This document shows, one piece after another, positions 1-8,619 of a stretch of 51,100 nt of DNA. The notes under the pieces were generated by a model. The model worked only from the letters and a program-made list of their open reading frames with translations, ran no database searches and was not told the origin of the DNA. The DNA comes from Candidatus Cloacimonadota bacterium (lineage in GTDB: Bacteria; Cloacimonadota; Cloacimonadia; Cloacimonadales; Cloacimonadaceae): NCBI GenBank assembly GCA_012522935.1, contig JAAYJN010000106.1, forward strand, positions 1 through 51,100. The letters run 5' to 3'. The position numbers were made by a program, and so were the translations under genes. The number at the start of each line of letters is the position of its first letter. Position 1 is the stretch's first letter.

Positions 1-237
1 CCTGAAGAAACCTTGGCAGTGGTGATGAGAATCATGAAAGAGCATCACTTGCCCACCAACATCTCCCATCAACGGTGGATGCTGAATGCCTTGAAAGACA
101 GCGTTTTGGACGATAACAAACCTCTGGGTGTGTTAGATCGAGAAGACTTTGCTGAAGCCAAAACATTTATACTGCCTCAAAATCCTGCCATCAATGAGCT
201 TGTTTATGAAAGGTTTTTCCCCCATGGCTCAGATTAA
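1..237 (+). CDS. C-terminal part of an unidentified protein (cut by window edge)
   Basis: An open frame enters from the left edge in frame 1 and ends with TAA at 235-237, so only the last 78 residues are visible. An internal ATG lies at 25, but reading is open all the way to base 1, so the true start is probably outside the window. The visible part is charged and soluble with no signal or membrane segment and ends in FFPHGSD. I do not recognise the family. The next gene starts at 224, inside this one, so the two overlap by 14 bp and are probably translationally coupled. A role linked to the downstream phosphatase is plausible but unproven. Confidence 0.55.
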   Translation, partial: PEETLAVVMRIMKEHHLPTNISHQRWMLNALKDSVLDDNKPLGVLDREDFAEAKTFILPQNPAINELVYERFFPHGSD

Positions 238-2137
238 GTTCAACCGCAGTTCCTTCGCCTATAGCATGATCTGGCATACTGTCAGGATCATGATCATCAT
301 TTTTGCCGTCTCATTGATAGCCTTTTATCTCATTATCTCCGAAATACTCCTGCGTAACTCGCAAAACTATCTGCAAACAGAGGTGAGCGAGCGGGTGGCA
401 CAATTTGAGAACAAACTAAGCACCATAGAAATGTCTGGCAGGGTGCTGCGAACCTATGTGGTGGGCAGTGACATACAGAGTGACCAGTTAATAGCCTATA
501 TAAGTTCCATGATGCAGCATAATCCGGATCTCTTGTCTGTGTGCATTGTACCGGCTACCGAATTGATGGGGACATACAATCCGTCCATATTTGAGAGGGG
601 CGATAATGATAAAGCTCTCGCCATGACACTAAATGACGAAGATTATATATATCGTGATTGGTATCAGCTTGCCTATCTGATGAATGAGGCACAATGGAGC
701 GAGCCCTGGTTTGATGCCTTGGGAACCAAACAATTGGTATGTTCCTTCTCTCTGCCTCTGCGCAGGGAAGAAAAGATAACGGGAGTGTTGCGGCTGGATA
801 TCGCCGTGAAAGACCTCAAAGACATTGATTTGCCTCAAAAGATGACAGCCAAATCTTACTCGATGATTCTATCTGATGTGGGAACCATTATCAAACATCC
901 TGCAGATTCATTGATCATGAATTACAGCATCTTCAACCTGGCGGTGGAGTATGAGGATGACAACTTGAAAAGCGTGGGCAGGAAAATGATAGATGGTGAG
1001 AGAGGGATGGATAAAATGGAGAAGCATTCCTACTTTGCAGGGCAGTGGATATCTTATGCTCAATTGCCATCCAACAAATGGATTTTTGCCATTGTGACTG
1101 ATACCTCCTTTATCTTTGCAGATCGTAAACGCCTGCTCGTCACCATTGTTCTCGTCTTCTCGATTGCCTTTGCTCTCACTCTGTTGACGATTTATCTGCG
1201 CACCCTCCGTATCAGCCGTCCGCTCAAGAGCGTTGCCGCCAATGCCGCCCGCATCGGAGAGGGTGATTTTGATGCTGTCCTTTCCGGAAGCGGAGGCATC
1301 TTTGAGATAGATCAGCTCTTTACCGCAATCAACAAAATGAAGAACTCCCTTAAGGAATATATTGCCAATCTGAGGCAGGTTTCCATGGAGAAAGAGAGGA
1401 TACAGGCGGAGGTGGAATTTGCCTCGCAAGTGCAGCTGAGCCTGGTTCCCCACAATAGATCGCAGGTTTTCCTATCTGAACAAATCAGTTTTTATGGGAT
1501 GCTGAATCCTGCCGGAGCCGTGGGTGGTGACCTGTATGATTATTTTATGATAGATGACGATCATTGCTGCTTTGCCATCGCTGATGTGGTGGATAAAGGA
1601 ATAGTGGCGGCAATGACCATGACAATAGCCTCCACTCATATCAGAACCACGGCAGATTCTTTGAAAGATACATCACACATTCTGGCTTCTCTGAATGATT
1701 TTCTGTGTTCCAAAAACTTGGAATCCACCCTCATCACCATCATCCTTGCCATGATTAACCTCAAAACAGGAGAGATGTCTGTATCCAATTGTGGACATCT
1801 GCCCTGGTATCAAATCAAGAAAGATGGCTCCATCATCAAGCATGACCAGACAGATTCCACTGCTTTGGGCGTTTTCAGGGACATTGTTATAGAACAAAAA
1901 GTGCTGAGAATTGAAGCGGGAGACAAGCTGGTGTTGATGACAGATGGGGTAACGGAAACGATGAATGACAGGGGCGATTTTTATACCACCAAGAGAGTGG
2001 AGGATACGCTATCCACCGTGACTGAAGAGAATATAGAGACCATAGCAGAAACGCTGTATGAAAGGGTGGAGCAGTTTTCAGGCTCTGGCATCCCGCGGGA
2101 TGACCTTACCCTATTGGTGGTGGAATACAAGGGATAG
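224..2137 (+). CDS. Membrane-anchored SpoIIE/RsbU-type PP2C serine phosphatase with sensor and HAMP domains
   Basis: 637 residues from ATG 224. An upstream in-frame ATG at 149 would lie deep inside the preceding gene and add 25 residues before the natural N-terminus. Order of parts: a transmembrane helix at about 14-42, an extracytoplasmic sensor region to about 300 (Cache-like by position and length), a second membrane helix near 303-325, a HAMP-like linker (RPLKS...GEGDFD), a short coiled region, and a SpoIIE-type phosphatase domain from about 398 to the end. Metal-binding motifs are visible: GGDLYDY near 433, ADVVDKG near 452, LMTDGV near 572 and RDDLTLLVVEY at the C-terminus. Proteins of this build dephosphorylate anti-anti-sigma factors in partner-switching pathways. 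No anti-sigma or STAS partner is visible here, so the target is unknown. Confidence 0.9.
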   Translation: MAQIKFNRSSFAYSMIWHTVRIMIIIFAVSLIAFYLIISEILLRNSQNYLQTEVSERVAQFENKLSTIEMSGRVLRTYVVGSDIQSDQLIAYISSMMQHNPDLLSVCIVPATELMGTYNPSIFERGDNDKALAMTLNDEDYIYRDWYQLAYLMNEAQWSEPWFDALGTKQLVCSFSLPLRREEKITGVLRLDIAVKDLKDIDLPQKMTAKSYSMILSDVGTIIKHPADSLIMNYSIFNLAVEYEDDNLKSVGRKMIDGERGMDKMEKHSYFAGQWISYAQLPSNKWIFAIVTDTSFIFADRKRLLVTIVLVFSIAFALTLLTIYLRTLRISRPLKSVAANAARIGEGDFDAVLSGSGGIFEIDQLFTAINKMKNSLKEYIANLRQVSMEKERIQAEVEFASQVQLSLVPHNRSQVFLSEQISFYGMLNPAGAVGGDLYDYFMIDDDHCCFAIADVVDKGIVAAMTMTIASTHIRTTADSLKDTSHILASLNDFLCSKNLESTLITIILAMINLKTGEMSVSNCGHLPWYQIKKDGSIIKHDQTDSTALGVFRDIVIEQKVLRIEAGDKLVLMTDGVTETMNDRGDFYTTKRVEDTLSTVTEENIETIAETLYERVEQFSGSGIPRDDLTLLVVEYKG

Positions 2138-2233
2138 AATGACAACTGCGTGTCTGTAGTGGGTTTGAGTGAGGTTTTTAAGAAAAGTATTGACAGATTA
2201 TGCGCTCTCCTTAAAGAGTGCCCATAACAATGT

Positions 2234-2321
2234 GCTGAAGTGGTGAAATTGGTATACACGCTAGTTTCAGGGACTAGTGAGCAATGAGCTCATGGGGGTT
2301 CGAGTCCCCCCTTCAGCACCA
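2234..2321 (+). tRNA. tRNA-Leu (anticodon CAG)
   Basis: The 88-nt class II tRNA folds by eye. The acceptor arm GCTGAAG (2234-2240) pairs with CTTCAGC (2311-2317), followed by discriminator A and an encoded CCA (2319-2321). The anticodon stem CTAGT/ACTAG encloses loop TTCAGGG, giving anticodon CAG, which reads CUG. A long variable arm follows, as expected for leucine, and the T-loop is GTTCGAGTC. A TTGACA box begins 44 nt upstream at 2190, the right distance for a -35 element of a tRNA promoter, although no good -10 is seen. Confidence 0.95.
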
Positions 2322-2441
2322 TTTTTATTTGGGGTTAAAATTGTGCTTGACGGCAGAGGGCTATGGATAAATCATTGCACTTATACCTTGACATTTGCAG
2401 ATTACTGAATATCAAGCCAATTTATGAATGAGGTAAAGGTG

Positions 2442-3788
2442 ATGGAATCGCAACAAAAGATATTTATCTTGGATACGAATGTATTAATCCATAATCCACA
2501 GGCGATGTTTTCCTTTGATGAGCATCGGGTGGTAATCCCCATCGTGGTGATAGAGGAAGTGGATACCTTCAAGAAGGGCGTGGATGAGAAGAGCCGCAAT
2601 GCGCGTCAGATTGGGCGTTACCTGGATTCGCTAAGGCAACAGGGTTCCCTGCAGGATGGCGTGCCCACAGAGCGGGGAGGCATCATACAGGTGAGCGTAA
2701 ATCAGGAAGTGACGGAGGCTGCATCCCGTCTATTGTTCCTGGATAGAAACGATAACCTCATCATTGGCACCGCACTGTATTTTAAAAAGAAATATCCAGA
2801 TAGTGAAGTGACCCTGGTTTCCAAGGATGTAAACGTACGCATCAAAGCAGACAGCGTGGGTATCAATGCTGAGAACTTTGAGACCGATACCATCAAATAT
2901 GATGAGTTTTATACCGGCTGGCAGGCGATGGAGGTGGCATCTGAGGTGCTGTCATCCCTCAAAAGCAACAAGTATATATCCAATATCTGGGGAAGCTATC
3001 ATCCGCATGAATTTGTGAGATTCCAGGATGAAGCCGATGATACCGTGATCCACACGCTAAAATATATGAGCAGCAGCAACACCTTTTATCCTCTGCAAAA
3101 CTATCTGGGACAGGAAGTGTTTGGCATCACTGCCCGTAACTTTGAACAAGAAATGGCGCTGGAGCTACTTTTGGATGATACCATCCCTCTGGTAAGCCTC
3201 TCTGGCAAGGCGGGCACTGGCAAGACCCTTTTGGCGATGGCAGCAGGCTTGCAAAAGGTAGTGGAGGAAAGCAGGTATTCACGCCTGGTTATCTCCCGTC
3301 CTATTTCGCCTCTGGGAAAAGACCTTGGCTATTTGCCCGGTACCAAAGCAGAGAAATTCAACCCCTGGATGCAGCCCATCTATGACAACATGGATATCCT
3401 GCTCTCTTTGCACGATGATAAGAAAGGAAATAGCATCAAAAACAAGAAGAGGCCTTCCATCTTTGACTATATAGATTACGGTTTTCTGGAGCTGGAGCCC
3501 CTCACCTATATCAGGGGGCGCAGCCTGCCGGATCAGTTTATTATTATAGACGAAGCACAAAACCTCACTCCTCACGAAATGAAGACCATCATCACCAGAG
3601 CTGGAGAGAATACCAAGCTGGTGCTTACCGGTGACCCTTATCAGATTGATATCCCCTATCTGGATTCCCAGAGCAACGGCCTCTCCGTAGCTGTGGAAAA
3701 GCTGAAAGGTGAGGAGATGGTGGGGCACATGACTTTGGATAAAGGCGAACGCTCCAAACTGGCAGACCTCGCCGCCAAATACTTTTAA
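2442..3788 (+). CDS. PhoH-like ATPase with N-terminal PIN domain
   Basis: 448 residues from ATG 2442. I prefer this to the in-frame ATG at 2424 because GAGG (2430-2433) sits 8 nt before it and family members begin only a few residues before the PIN motif. The PIN domain (about 6-140) opens with FILDTNVLIHNP and has further acidic residues (IEEVD, DRNDN). The PhoH domain has a Walker A, GKAGTGKT, at about 255-262 and a Walker B, IIIDEAQN, near 366, followed by LTGDPYQID. Proteins of this layout (YlaK type) are predicted ATP-driven RNA helicase/nucleases. It ends 12 bp before the alanine racemase gene and likely shares a transcript with it. A TTGACA box lies at 2388. Confidence 0.92.
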   Translation: MESQQKIFILDTNVLIHNPQAMFSFDEHRVVIPIVVIEEVDTFKKGVDEKSRNARQIGRYLDSLRQQGSLQDGVPTERGGIIQVSVNQEVTEAASRLLFLDRNDNLIIGTALYFKKKYPDSEVTLVSKDVNVRIKADSVGINAENFETDTIKYDEFYTGWQAMEVASEVLSSLKSNKYISNIWGSYHPHEFVRFQDEADDTVIHTLKYMSSSNTFYPLQNYLGQEVFGITARNFEQEMALELLLDDTIPLVSLSGKAGTGKTLLAMAAGLQKVVEESRYSRLVISRPISPLGKDLGYLPGTKAEKFNPWMQPIYDNMDILLSLHDDKKGNSIKNKKRPSIFDYIDYGFLELEPLTYIRGRSLPDQFIIIDEAQNLTPHEMKTIITRAGENTKLVLTGDPYQIDIPYLDSQSNGLSVAVEKLKGEEMVGHMTLDKGERSKLADLAAKYF

Positions 3789-3800
3789 CAAGCAGGCTGG

Positions 3801-5687
3801 ATGGAAAGCAAAGACCGTTCTTGGGTGGAGATAGACCTCAGCGCATTCAGGCACAACCTGCGTGCTCTCAAAAAGCACTGTGAGCCTCATCAGCAGTTTA
3901 TGCAGATAGTGAAGGCTGATGCCTACGGGCATGGTGCCATCGAAATCAGCAGAGTGGCAGTGGATGAAGGCGCCTCCCTCCTGGGAGTGGCAAATGTGGA
4001 AGAGGGGAAGCTGCTTCGCATACAAGGCTGCAATAGCCCCATCCTCATCCTATCCCCATCCCTCCCAAGTGAGTGTGAGGAGATTGTGAGCTACCAGCTG
4101 GCAGCGTCTGTATCTGATATTTATTTTGCCAAAGCTCTAAACGCCGCTGCCGCTTCTCATAATGTATCTGTAAAAGTGCATCTGAAGATAGATAGCGGCA
4201 TGCACCGCAGCGGAGTGGCGTTGGAAGAGTTTCCAGCCCTCTGGGAGGCAGTGAGCGCTCTCCCCCACCTTGAGGTGGAAGGTATCTTCTCCCACTATGC
4301 CAAAAGCGAGAATGACATCCAATTTAGCAAACAGCAGCTTGATTCCTTCCACTCTGCCATCGCTATTTACCGTGACAAGGTCAAATACATCCACATCGCC
4401 AATAGTTCCGCCCTCATCAATTCCCTCTCAGAAGGGGACAATCTGGTGCGTTTGGGCATCCTCAGCTACGGAGTTTACACAGACGCCGGGCAGGCAGACC
4501 GCATCCAGCTGGAACCGGTGATGACCTTCAAATCCCACATCGCCCAAATCAAAGAGATCGAGGCAGGGGAAGGCCTGGGCTATAACCTGAGCTGGATAGC
4601 TCCTCACGACACTCGTTATGGCGTAATCCCCGTGGGCTATGCCGATGGTTATGACTTTATGCTTTCCAACCGGGGGAAGGCTCTGATACAGGGCAAGCTA
4701 TGCCCGGTAATTGGCAGAATCAGCATGGATATGACATGTGTGCTGTTGGATGACATCCCAGATGTGGCTTGTGGAACCACCGTAATCCTGATGGGTGTGG
4801 GTGATCCCTCCCTGCGTGTGGAAAGCCTTGCCGCCAGCTATGGAGGCTCTTCCTATGAGCTGCTGTGTCAGGTGGGACGGCGCGCCCGGCGTTATTACCT
4901 GGAGGAAGGCAATCTCTCCCATCTGGCACCCATCGCCCGCAGAGACTTTGTATCCAGTGATTTCACTGATTCCAAATTGAGCCAGATCATCCAATCCGCC
5001 ATCAGCCAAAGATTGCGTGATGAAGAGATTGGAGAGCTGATATCCCGTGAAATCCTGCGCGTCTTCTTCTTCAATAAAGATCAGGACATCCACTACCGCA
5101 AGAGCTTTATTCACCATATCAGCCTGCAGGATTCTGATAATGATCACTATTGGCGGGCACACACCCGCCTTGGTTTTAGAAAGATATTGCAAAACGACTA
5201 CTTCATAGTGGCATGCGCCACGTCTGATGCTGCCTTGAGGAAGTACTTTATGCGCAAGGATGTGGAATACCGCTGGTTGATGGATGATAGCTTTGAGCTG
5301 GATGAGGGCGCCTTTAAGCTGAGTGAGGTGTATGTAAACGACATCCGCCTGGAGGTGAAGGTAAAGCGCCAGAATAACTGCCTGGAGCTCTATTGTCACC
5401 ATCCTTTATTAGAGAGCCTGGTGGGCACAGAGGTCTCATTCCGCATTGATACTGCATCCTACTATCCCAAAGCCTCCCACCAGCTAAGCGTCTTTATCAA
5501 CGAACTTACCCACGGCGTGCAAGTAAGCCTGGATTACCCTCCTTCAATATCCAGCATGGAGGTGGTAACCGTGTTTTCCGGCCAAAACCGTTATCCCACT
5601 GTAACTCGAGAAGCCGGTAAGATAACGGTCCATACCCGGGATGAAGAGTGGGTATTCCCACAATCCGGCGTAGTATTTGCATATTAG
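3801..5687 (+). CDS. alr: Alanine racemase with an additional C-terminal domain of about 255 residues
   Basis: Residues 1 to about 373 are a complete fold-type III alanine racemase, which interconverts L- and D-alanine for peptidoglycan using PLP. The PLP lysine is in IVKADAYGHG (K38). The second catalytic tyrosine is in GLGYNLSW near 260. GYADGY, GRISMDM and a closing GRRARRYY are also present. Ordinary alanine racemases stop at about 360-390 residues, but this frame continues to 628 with no stop. The extra part begins with a helical stretch (LSQIIQSAISQRL) and continues as alternating, probably beta-rich sequence with many aromatic residues, ending WVFPQSGVVFAY. I do not recognise that domain with certainty. 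The gene sits between phoH and a small ORF plus uridine kinase, all closely spaced. Confidence 0.9.
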   Translation: MESKDRSWVEIDLSAFRHNLRALKKHCEPHQQFMQIVKADAYGHGAIEISRVAVDEGASLLGVANVEEGKLLRIQGCNSPILILSPSLPSECEEIVSYQLAASVSDIYFAKALNAAAASHNVSVKVHLKIDSGMHRSGVALEEFPALWEAVSALPHLEVEGIFSHYAKSENDIQFSKQQLDSFHSAIAIYRDKVKYIHIANSSALINSLSEGDNLVRLGILSYGVYTDAGQADRIQLEPVMTFKSHIAQIKEIEAGEGLGYNLSWIAPHDTRYGVIPVGYADGYDFMLSNRGKALIQGKLCPVIGRISMDMTCVLLDDIPDVACGTTVILMGVGDPSLRVESLAASYGGSSYELLCQVGRRARRYYLEEGNLSHLAPIARRDFVSSDFTDSKLSQIIQSAISQRLRDEEIGELISREILRVFFFNKDQDIHYRKSFIHHISLQDSDNDHYWRAHTRLGFRKILQNDYFIVACATSDAALRKYFMRKDVEYRWLMDDSFELDEGAFKLSEVYVNDIRLEVKVKRQNNCLELYCHHPLLESLVGTEVSFRIDTASYYPKASHQLSVFINELTHGVQVSLDYPPSISSMEVVTVFSGQNRYPTVTREAGKITVHTRDEEWVFPQSGVVFAY

Positions 5688-5714
5688 AGATGTAGAAAGT
5701 AAAAGGAGTTTAAC

Positions 5715-5819
5715 ATGCGTACAGGATTTTTGATGGTAGAACCACCCTTCCAAGACCGCTTGGATGCATACAAACAACGCCTCCTACAATACAAGGCAAG
5801 ACTGGATAAATCGCAATAG
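5715..5819 (+). CDS. Small protein of 34 residues, unknown function
   Basis: A short frame starts at ATG 5715 and stops with TAG at 5817-5819, giving MRTGFLMVEPPFQDRL, then DAYKQRLLQYKARLDKSQ. A near-ideal Shine-Dalgarno, AAAAGGAG (5701-5708), precedes the ATG by 6 nt. The stop is followed after only 2 nt by the uridine kinase ATG at 5822. The C-terminal half is basic and could form an amphipathic helix. I recognise no family. The ribosome site and the tight packing in an operon argue for real translation, either as a product or as a leader that couples translation of the kinase. Confidence 0.6.
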   Translation: MRTGFLMVEPPFQDRLDAYKQRLLQYKARLDKSQ

Positions 5820-5821
5820 AT

Positions 5822-6451
5822 ATGAATAACAGCCCTGCACGTCTGATCCTGATTGGAGGCGGTACCTGCTCAGGCAAAACCACCATCGCCAAAGCAATTG
5901 GCAAGCGCATTTTCGACCTCAAATCAGTGATAATCTCCCACGATAACTATTACAAAGACCTCGGTCACCTCAGCCCTGAGGATGCCAATAGGGTAAACTT
6001 TGATCACCCGGATTCCATAGATGTGGATTACCTCATGCAAGACGTGAAACTGATGCTGAAAGGCAAGGCGGTAAACGTGCCTCAATATGACTTTATCACC
6101 CATCGCCGCAGTGAAGGCACCCTCTGCATCGCCAACGCCGATGTGGTGATCCTGGAAGGTATCTTTGCCCTCTATTATCCGGAGCTGATCACGCTTTCAG
6201 ACCTCAAGATATTTGTGGATACTGATGCGGATATCAGGCTGGCACGCCGTATTCAAAGAGACACTGTGGAGCGGGGATTCGATGTGGAATCCGTGCTCTT
6301 GCAGTATCTGGAGACCGTGAAGCCCTCCCATCAGGCATTCATCGATCCCAGCAAAAAGAATGCCGACGTCATCATCCCCGGAGACAGGGAATTTGACAAA
6401 GCTTTATATATGTTAAATGCTTATTTGCAGTATAGCCTAAAAACACAGTGA
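5822..6451 (+). CDS. udk: Uridine kinase-like nucleoside kinase
   Basis: 209 residues, the usual length for uridine kinases. The P-loop GGGTCSGKTTIAKA is at about residues 12-25. It is followed by the SHDNYYKDL segment and the NFDHPDSID motif that contacts the nucleoside in the uridine kinase/phosphoribulokinase family, then QYDFITHRR and LEGIFALYYPE. The enzyme phosphorylates uridine or cytidine to the monophosphate in pyrimidine salvage. Its ATG is 2 nt after the 34-residue ORF and has no strong ribosome site of its own, suggesting coupled translation. It closes the phoH-alr-small ORF-udk run. Exact substrate preference cannot be read from sequence. Confidence 0.88.
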   Translation: MNNSPARLILIGGGTCSGKTTIAKAIGKRIFDLKSVIISHDNYYKDLGHLSPEDANRVNFDHPDSIDVDYLMQDVKLMLKGKAVNVPQYDFITHRRSEGTLCIANADVVILEGIFALYYPELITLSDLKIFVDTDADIRLARRIQRDTVERGFDVESVLLQYLETVKPSHQAFIDPSKKNADVIIPGDREFDKALYMLNAYLQYSLKTQ

Positions 6452-6541
6452 CAGAAGCAGTTTTACGCTTTTTCTTGACACAGTGATGCCCTGTTTCTTT
6501 TTGGGCTCAATAAACGTTCTCAAGGAGTTTCCTACACTAAC

Positions 6542-8617
6542 ATGGAAAATCATAGGATAGATAGCCACCCCATCCTGCCCGTGCCACAACGGGAGGAAAT
6601 CATGTTTAAATTTAACGATCAACCGCTTTTGGCACAGCGGGGAGAGATGATAGCCTCCGCCCTGATTGCCAACGGTATTTCCATATTTGGACACCATCAC
6701 AAGGATGGCAGCGCACAAGGCATTTATTGCGCCAATGGTCAATGTGCCAAATGCACAGTAATCGCAGATGGAATGCCCGTAAAATCCTGCATGACCGAGG
6801 TATTGGAAGGAATGGAGGTGCAGAGTGTGGAAGGCTTGCCCTCCCTGCCGGAATCAGATTATGTGCCGGATAGACCGCGCATTGAACAGCTGGAAACAGA
6901 GGTGCTCATCATTGGAGGCGGTCCTGCGGGGCTGTCTGCCGCAATAGAATTGGGTAAACAAAACATCCGCACCCTGGTGGTGGATGACAAACACATCTTG
7001 GGCGGAAAGCTGGTACTACAAACCCATAAGTTCTTTGGCTCCGAAGCCGACAGCCGGGCTGGCACCCGTGGACATGATATTGGCAAGATACTGGCACAAG
7101 AGGTGGCGGCATACCCATCAGTTGAAGTATGGACCAAAAGCACCGCACTCTTTGTATTTAGTGACAAAAAAGTGGGCATCCTCAAAGATGGAGTATATAA
7201 GATTGTAACGCCCTCCCGCATCCTCAATGCCGCTGGAGCCCGGGAAAAGTTCCTCAGATTCCCCGGCAACCATCTGGCGCGAATATACGGTGCCGGTGCC
7301 TTTCAAACCATCGTCAATAGAGATCTCATCCGTCCCACAGAACGTCTATTCATAATCGGAGGTGGCAACGTGGGATTGATTGCTGCCTATCATGCGCTGC
7401 AAGCTGGCATCACCGTTGTAGGCTTGGCAGAGGCAATGCCCTCCTGTGGGGGCTACAAGGTACATGCAGACAAGCTCAGACGCTTGGGCGTGCCCATCCA
7501 CACCTCCCATTCAGTTCTCTCTGCCAATGGCGAAGAGGTGGTAGAATCCATCACCATCTGCCAAGTGGATAATAGATTCAAGCCCATTCCCAATACAGAA
7601 AAGAGTTTTGAGTGTGATACCATTCTCATCGCCGTAGGCTTGGATCCATTGGCGGAATTCACTCTGCAGGCAGAAGCCGCCGGCGTACCCATCTATGCCG
7701 CTGGGGATGCACTGGAAATAGCAGAGGCATCATCCGCAATGTTCAATGGCAAGATTGCCGGGCTCAAGATTGCCGCCGATTGTTTGGCAGGAATCAGAGA
7801 TGTACAAGCCATCCCCACAGAGTGGTATGCCAAGGCGGAAGAACTGAAGAAGCATCCCGGTAAAATAAAGGAATATCAAAGCAATTTGCCCACCCAAGGC
7901 GTATTCCCCGTCATCCACTGTTTGCAAGAAATCCCTTGCAATCCCTGCACCACCGTGTGCCCCACAAATTCAATCCACACCGAAGACGGCAGCCTGATGG
8001 GCTTACCCCTCTATGACGGCAATTGCATCGGCTGTAACAAATGCCTGCTCATCTGCCCCGGGCTCGCCATAACCCTTGTGGATTACAGACAGGACGCCGC
8101 CTTCCCCACCGTCACTTTACCTTATGAAATCACCAACATCGTCTTTGCCAAAGACGATATGATCAATTTGGTGGATATAGATGCAGAGCCATTAGGCAGC
8201 TATCCCATTCTAAGCGTGCAGGATATCAGGAATCGTCAAACCCAGCTCATCAAGGTAAAGGTACCTGCACAGATTGCCAAACAAGTGGCTTCCTTCATCA
8301 TCCAAGACGCCTCCCAGAGCCAGCCTTTGCCGGAACCCATCCTGCTGCATAGGATGGCAGATGATGCCATGATCTGCCTCTGTGAAAGGGTGAGCGTGGG
8401 ACGCGTGCGTGAGCTGGTTAAAGCCGGCATTACAGACCTGAACCAAATCAAGGCAATCACCAGAGCCGGAATGGGACCCTGTGGCGCCAAAACCTGTGAA
8501 ACCCTCATGAGGGGTATCCTGCGCGAAGAAGGCATTCCCACTGAGGATGTGGTGCCCAATACCCGCCGTCCTGTGTTTGTGGAGGTTCCCCTCGATGTAT
8601 TTCCAGATGGAGAGTAA
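6542..8617 (+). CDS. Multi-cofactor FAD oxidoreductase, alpha subunit of a sarcosine-oxidase/proline-dehydrogenase-like enzyme
   Basis: 691 residues with at least four cofactor sites. An N-terminal [2Fe-2S] ferredoxin-like domain has C63, C68, C71 and C83. The FAD Rossmann motif IIGGGPAGLSAA lies near 121 and a second nucleotide motif, IIGGGNVGLIAA, near 270. A bacterioferredoxin/4Fe-4S segment with two cysteine groups (CNPCTTVCP, CIGCNKCLLICP) is at about 465-506. A BFD-like [2Fe-2S] domain (CLCERVS...GPCGAKTC) is at about 610-650. The ATG at 6602 has a better ribosome site, but I keep 6542 because family members share the HPIL segment that lies upstream of 6602. The aminomethyltransferase domain of true sarcosine oxidase alpha is absent. 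The beta subunit starts 2 nt downstream. Together they probably oxidise an amino or imino acid; the substrate is inferred only. Confidence 0.88.
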   Translation: MENHRIDSHPILPVPQREEIMFKFNDQPLLAQRGEMIASALIANGISIFGHHHKDGSAQGIYCANGQCAKCTVIADGMPVKSCMTEVLEGMEVQSVEGLPSLPESDYVPDRPRIEQLETEVLIIGGGPAGLSAAIELGKQNIRTLVVDDKHILGGKLVLQTHKFFGSEADSRAGTRGHDIGKILAQEVAAYPSVEVWTKSTALFVFSDKKVGILKDGVYKIVTPSRILNAAGAREKFLRFPGNHLARIYGAGAFQTIVNRDLIRPTERLFIIGGGNVGLIAAYHALQAGITVVGLAEAMPSCGGYKVHADKLRRLGVPIHTSHSVLSANGEEVVESITICQVDNRFKPIPNTEKSFECDTILIAVGLDPLAEFTLQAEAAGVPIYAAGDALEIAEASSAMFNGKIAGLKIAADCLAGIRDVQAIPTEWYAKAEELKKHPGKIKEYQSNLPTQGVFPVIHCLQEIPCNPCTTVCPTNSIHTEDGSLMGLPLYDGNCIGCNKCLLICPGLAITLVDYRQDAAFPTVTLPYEITNIVFAKDDMINLVDIDAEPLGSYPILSVQDIRNRQTQLIKVKVPAQIAKQVASFIIQDASQSQPLPEPILLHRMADDAMICLCERVSVGRVRELVKAGITDLNQIKAITRAGMGPCGAKTCETLMRGILREEGIPTEDVVPNTRRPVFVEVPLDVFPDGE

Positions 8618-8619
8618 AA

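Noticed and set aside
6602-8617. Start of the alpha oxidoreductase at ATG 6602
   Set aside because: It has a better ribosome site, but it would remove the HPIL segment expected at the N-terminus of the family.
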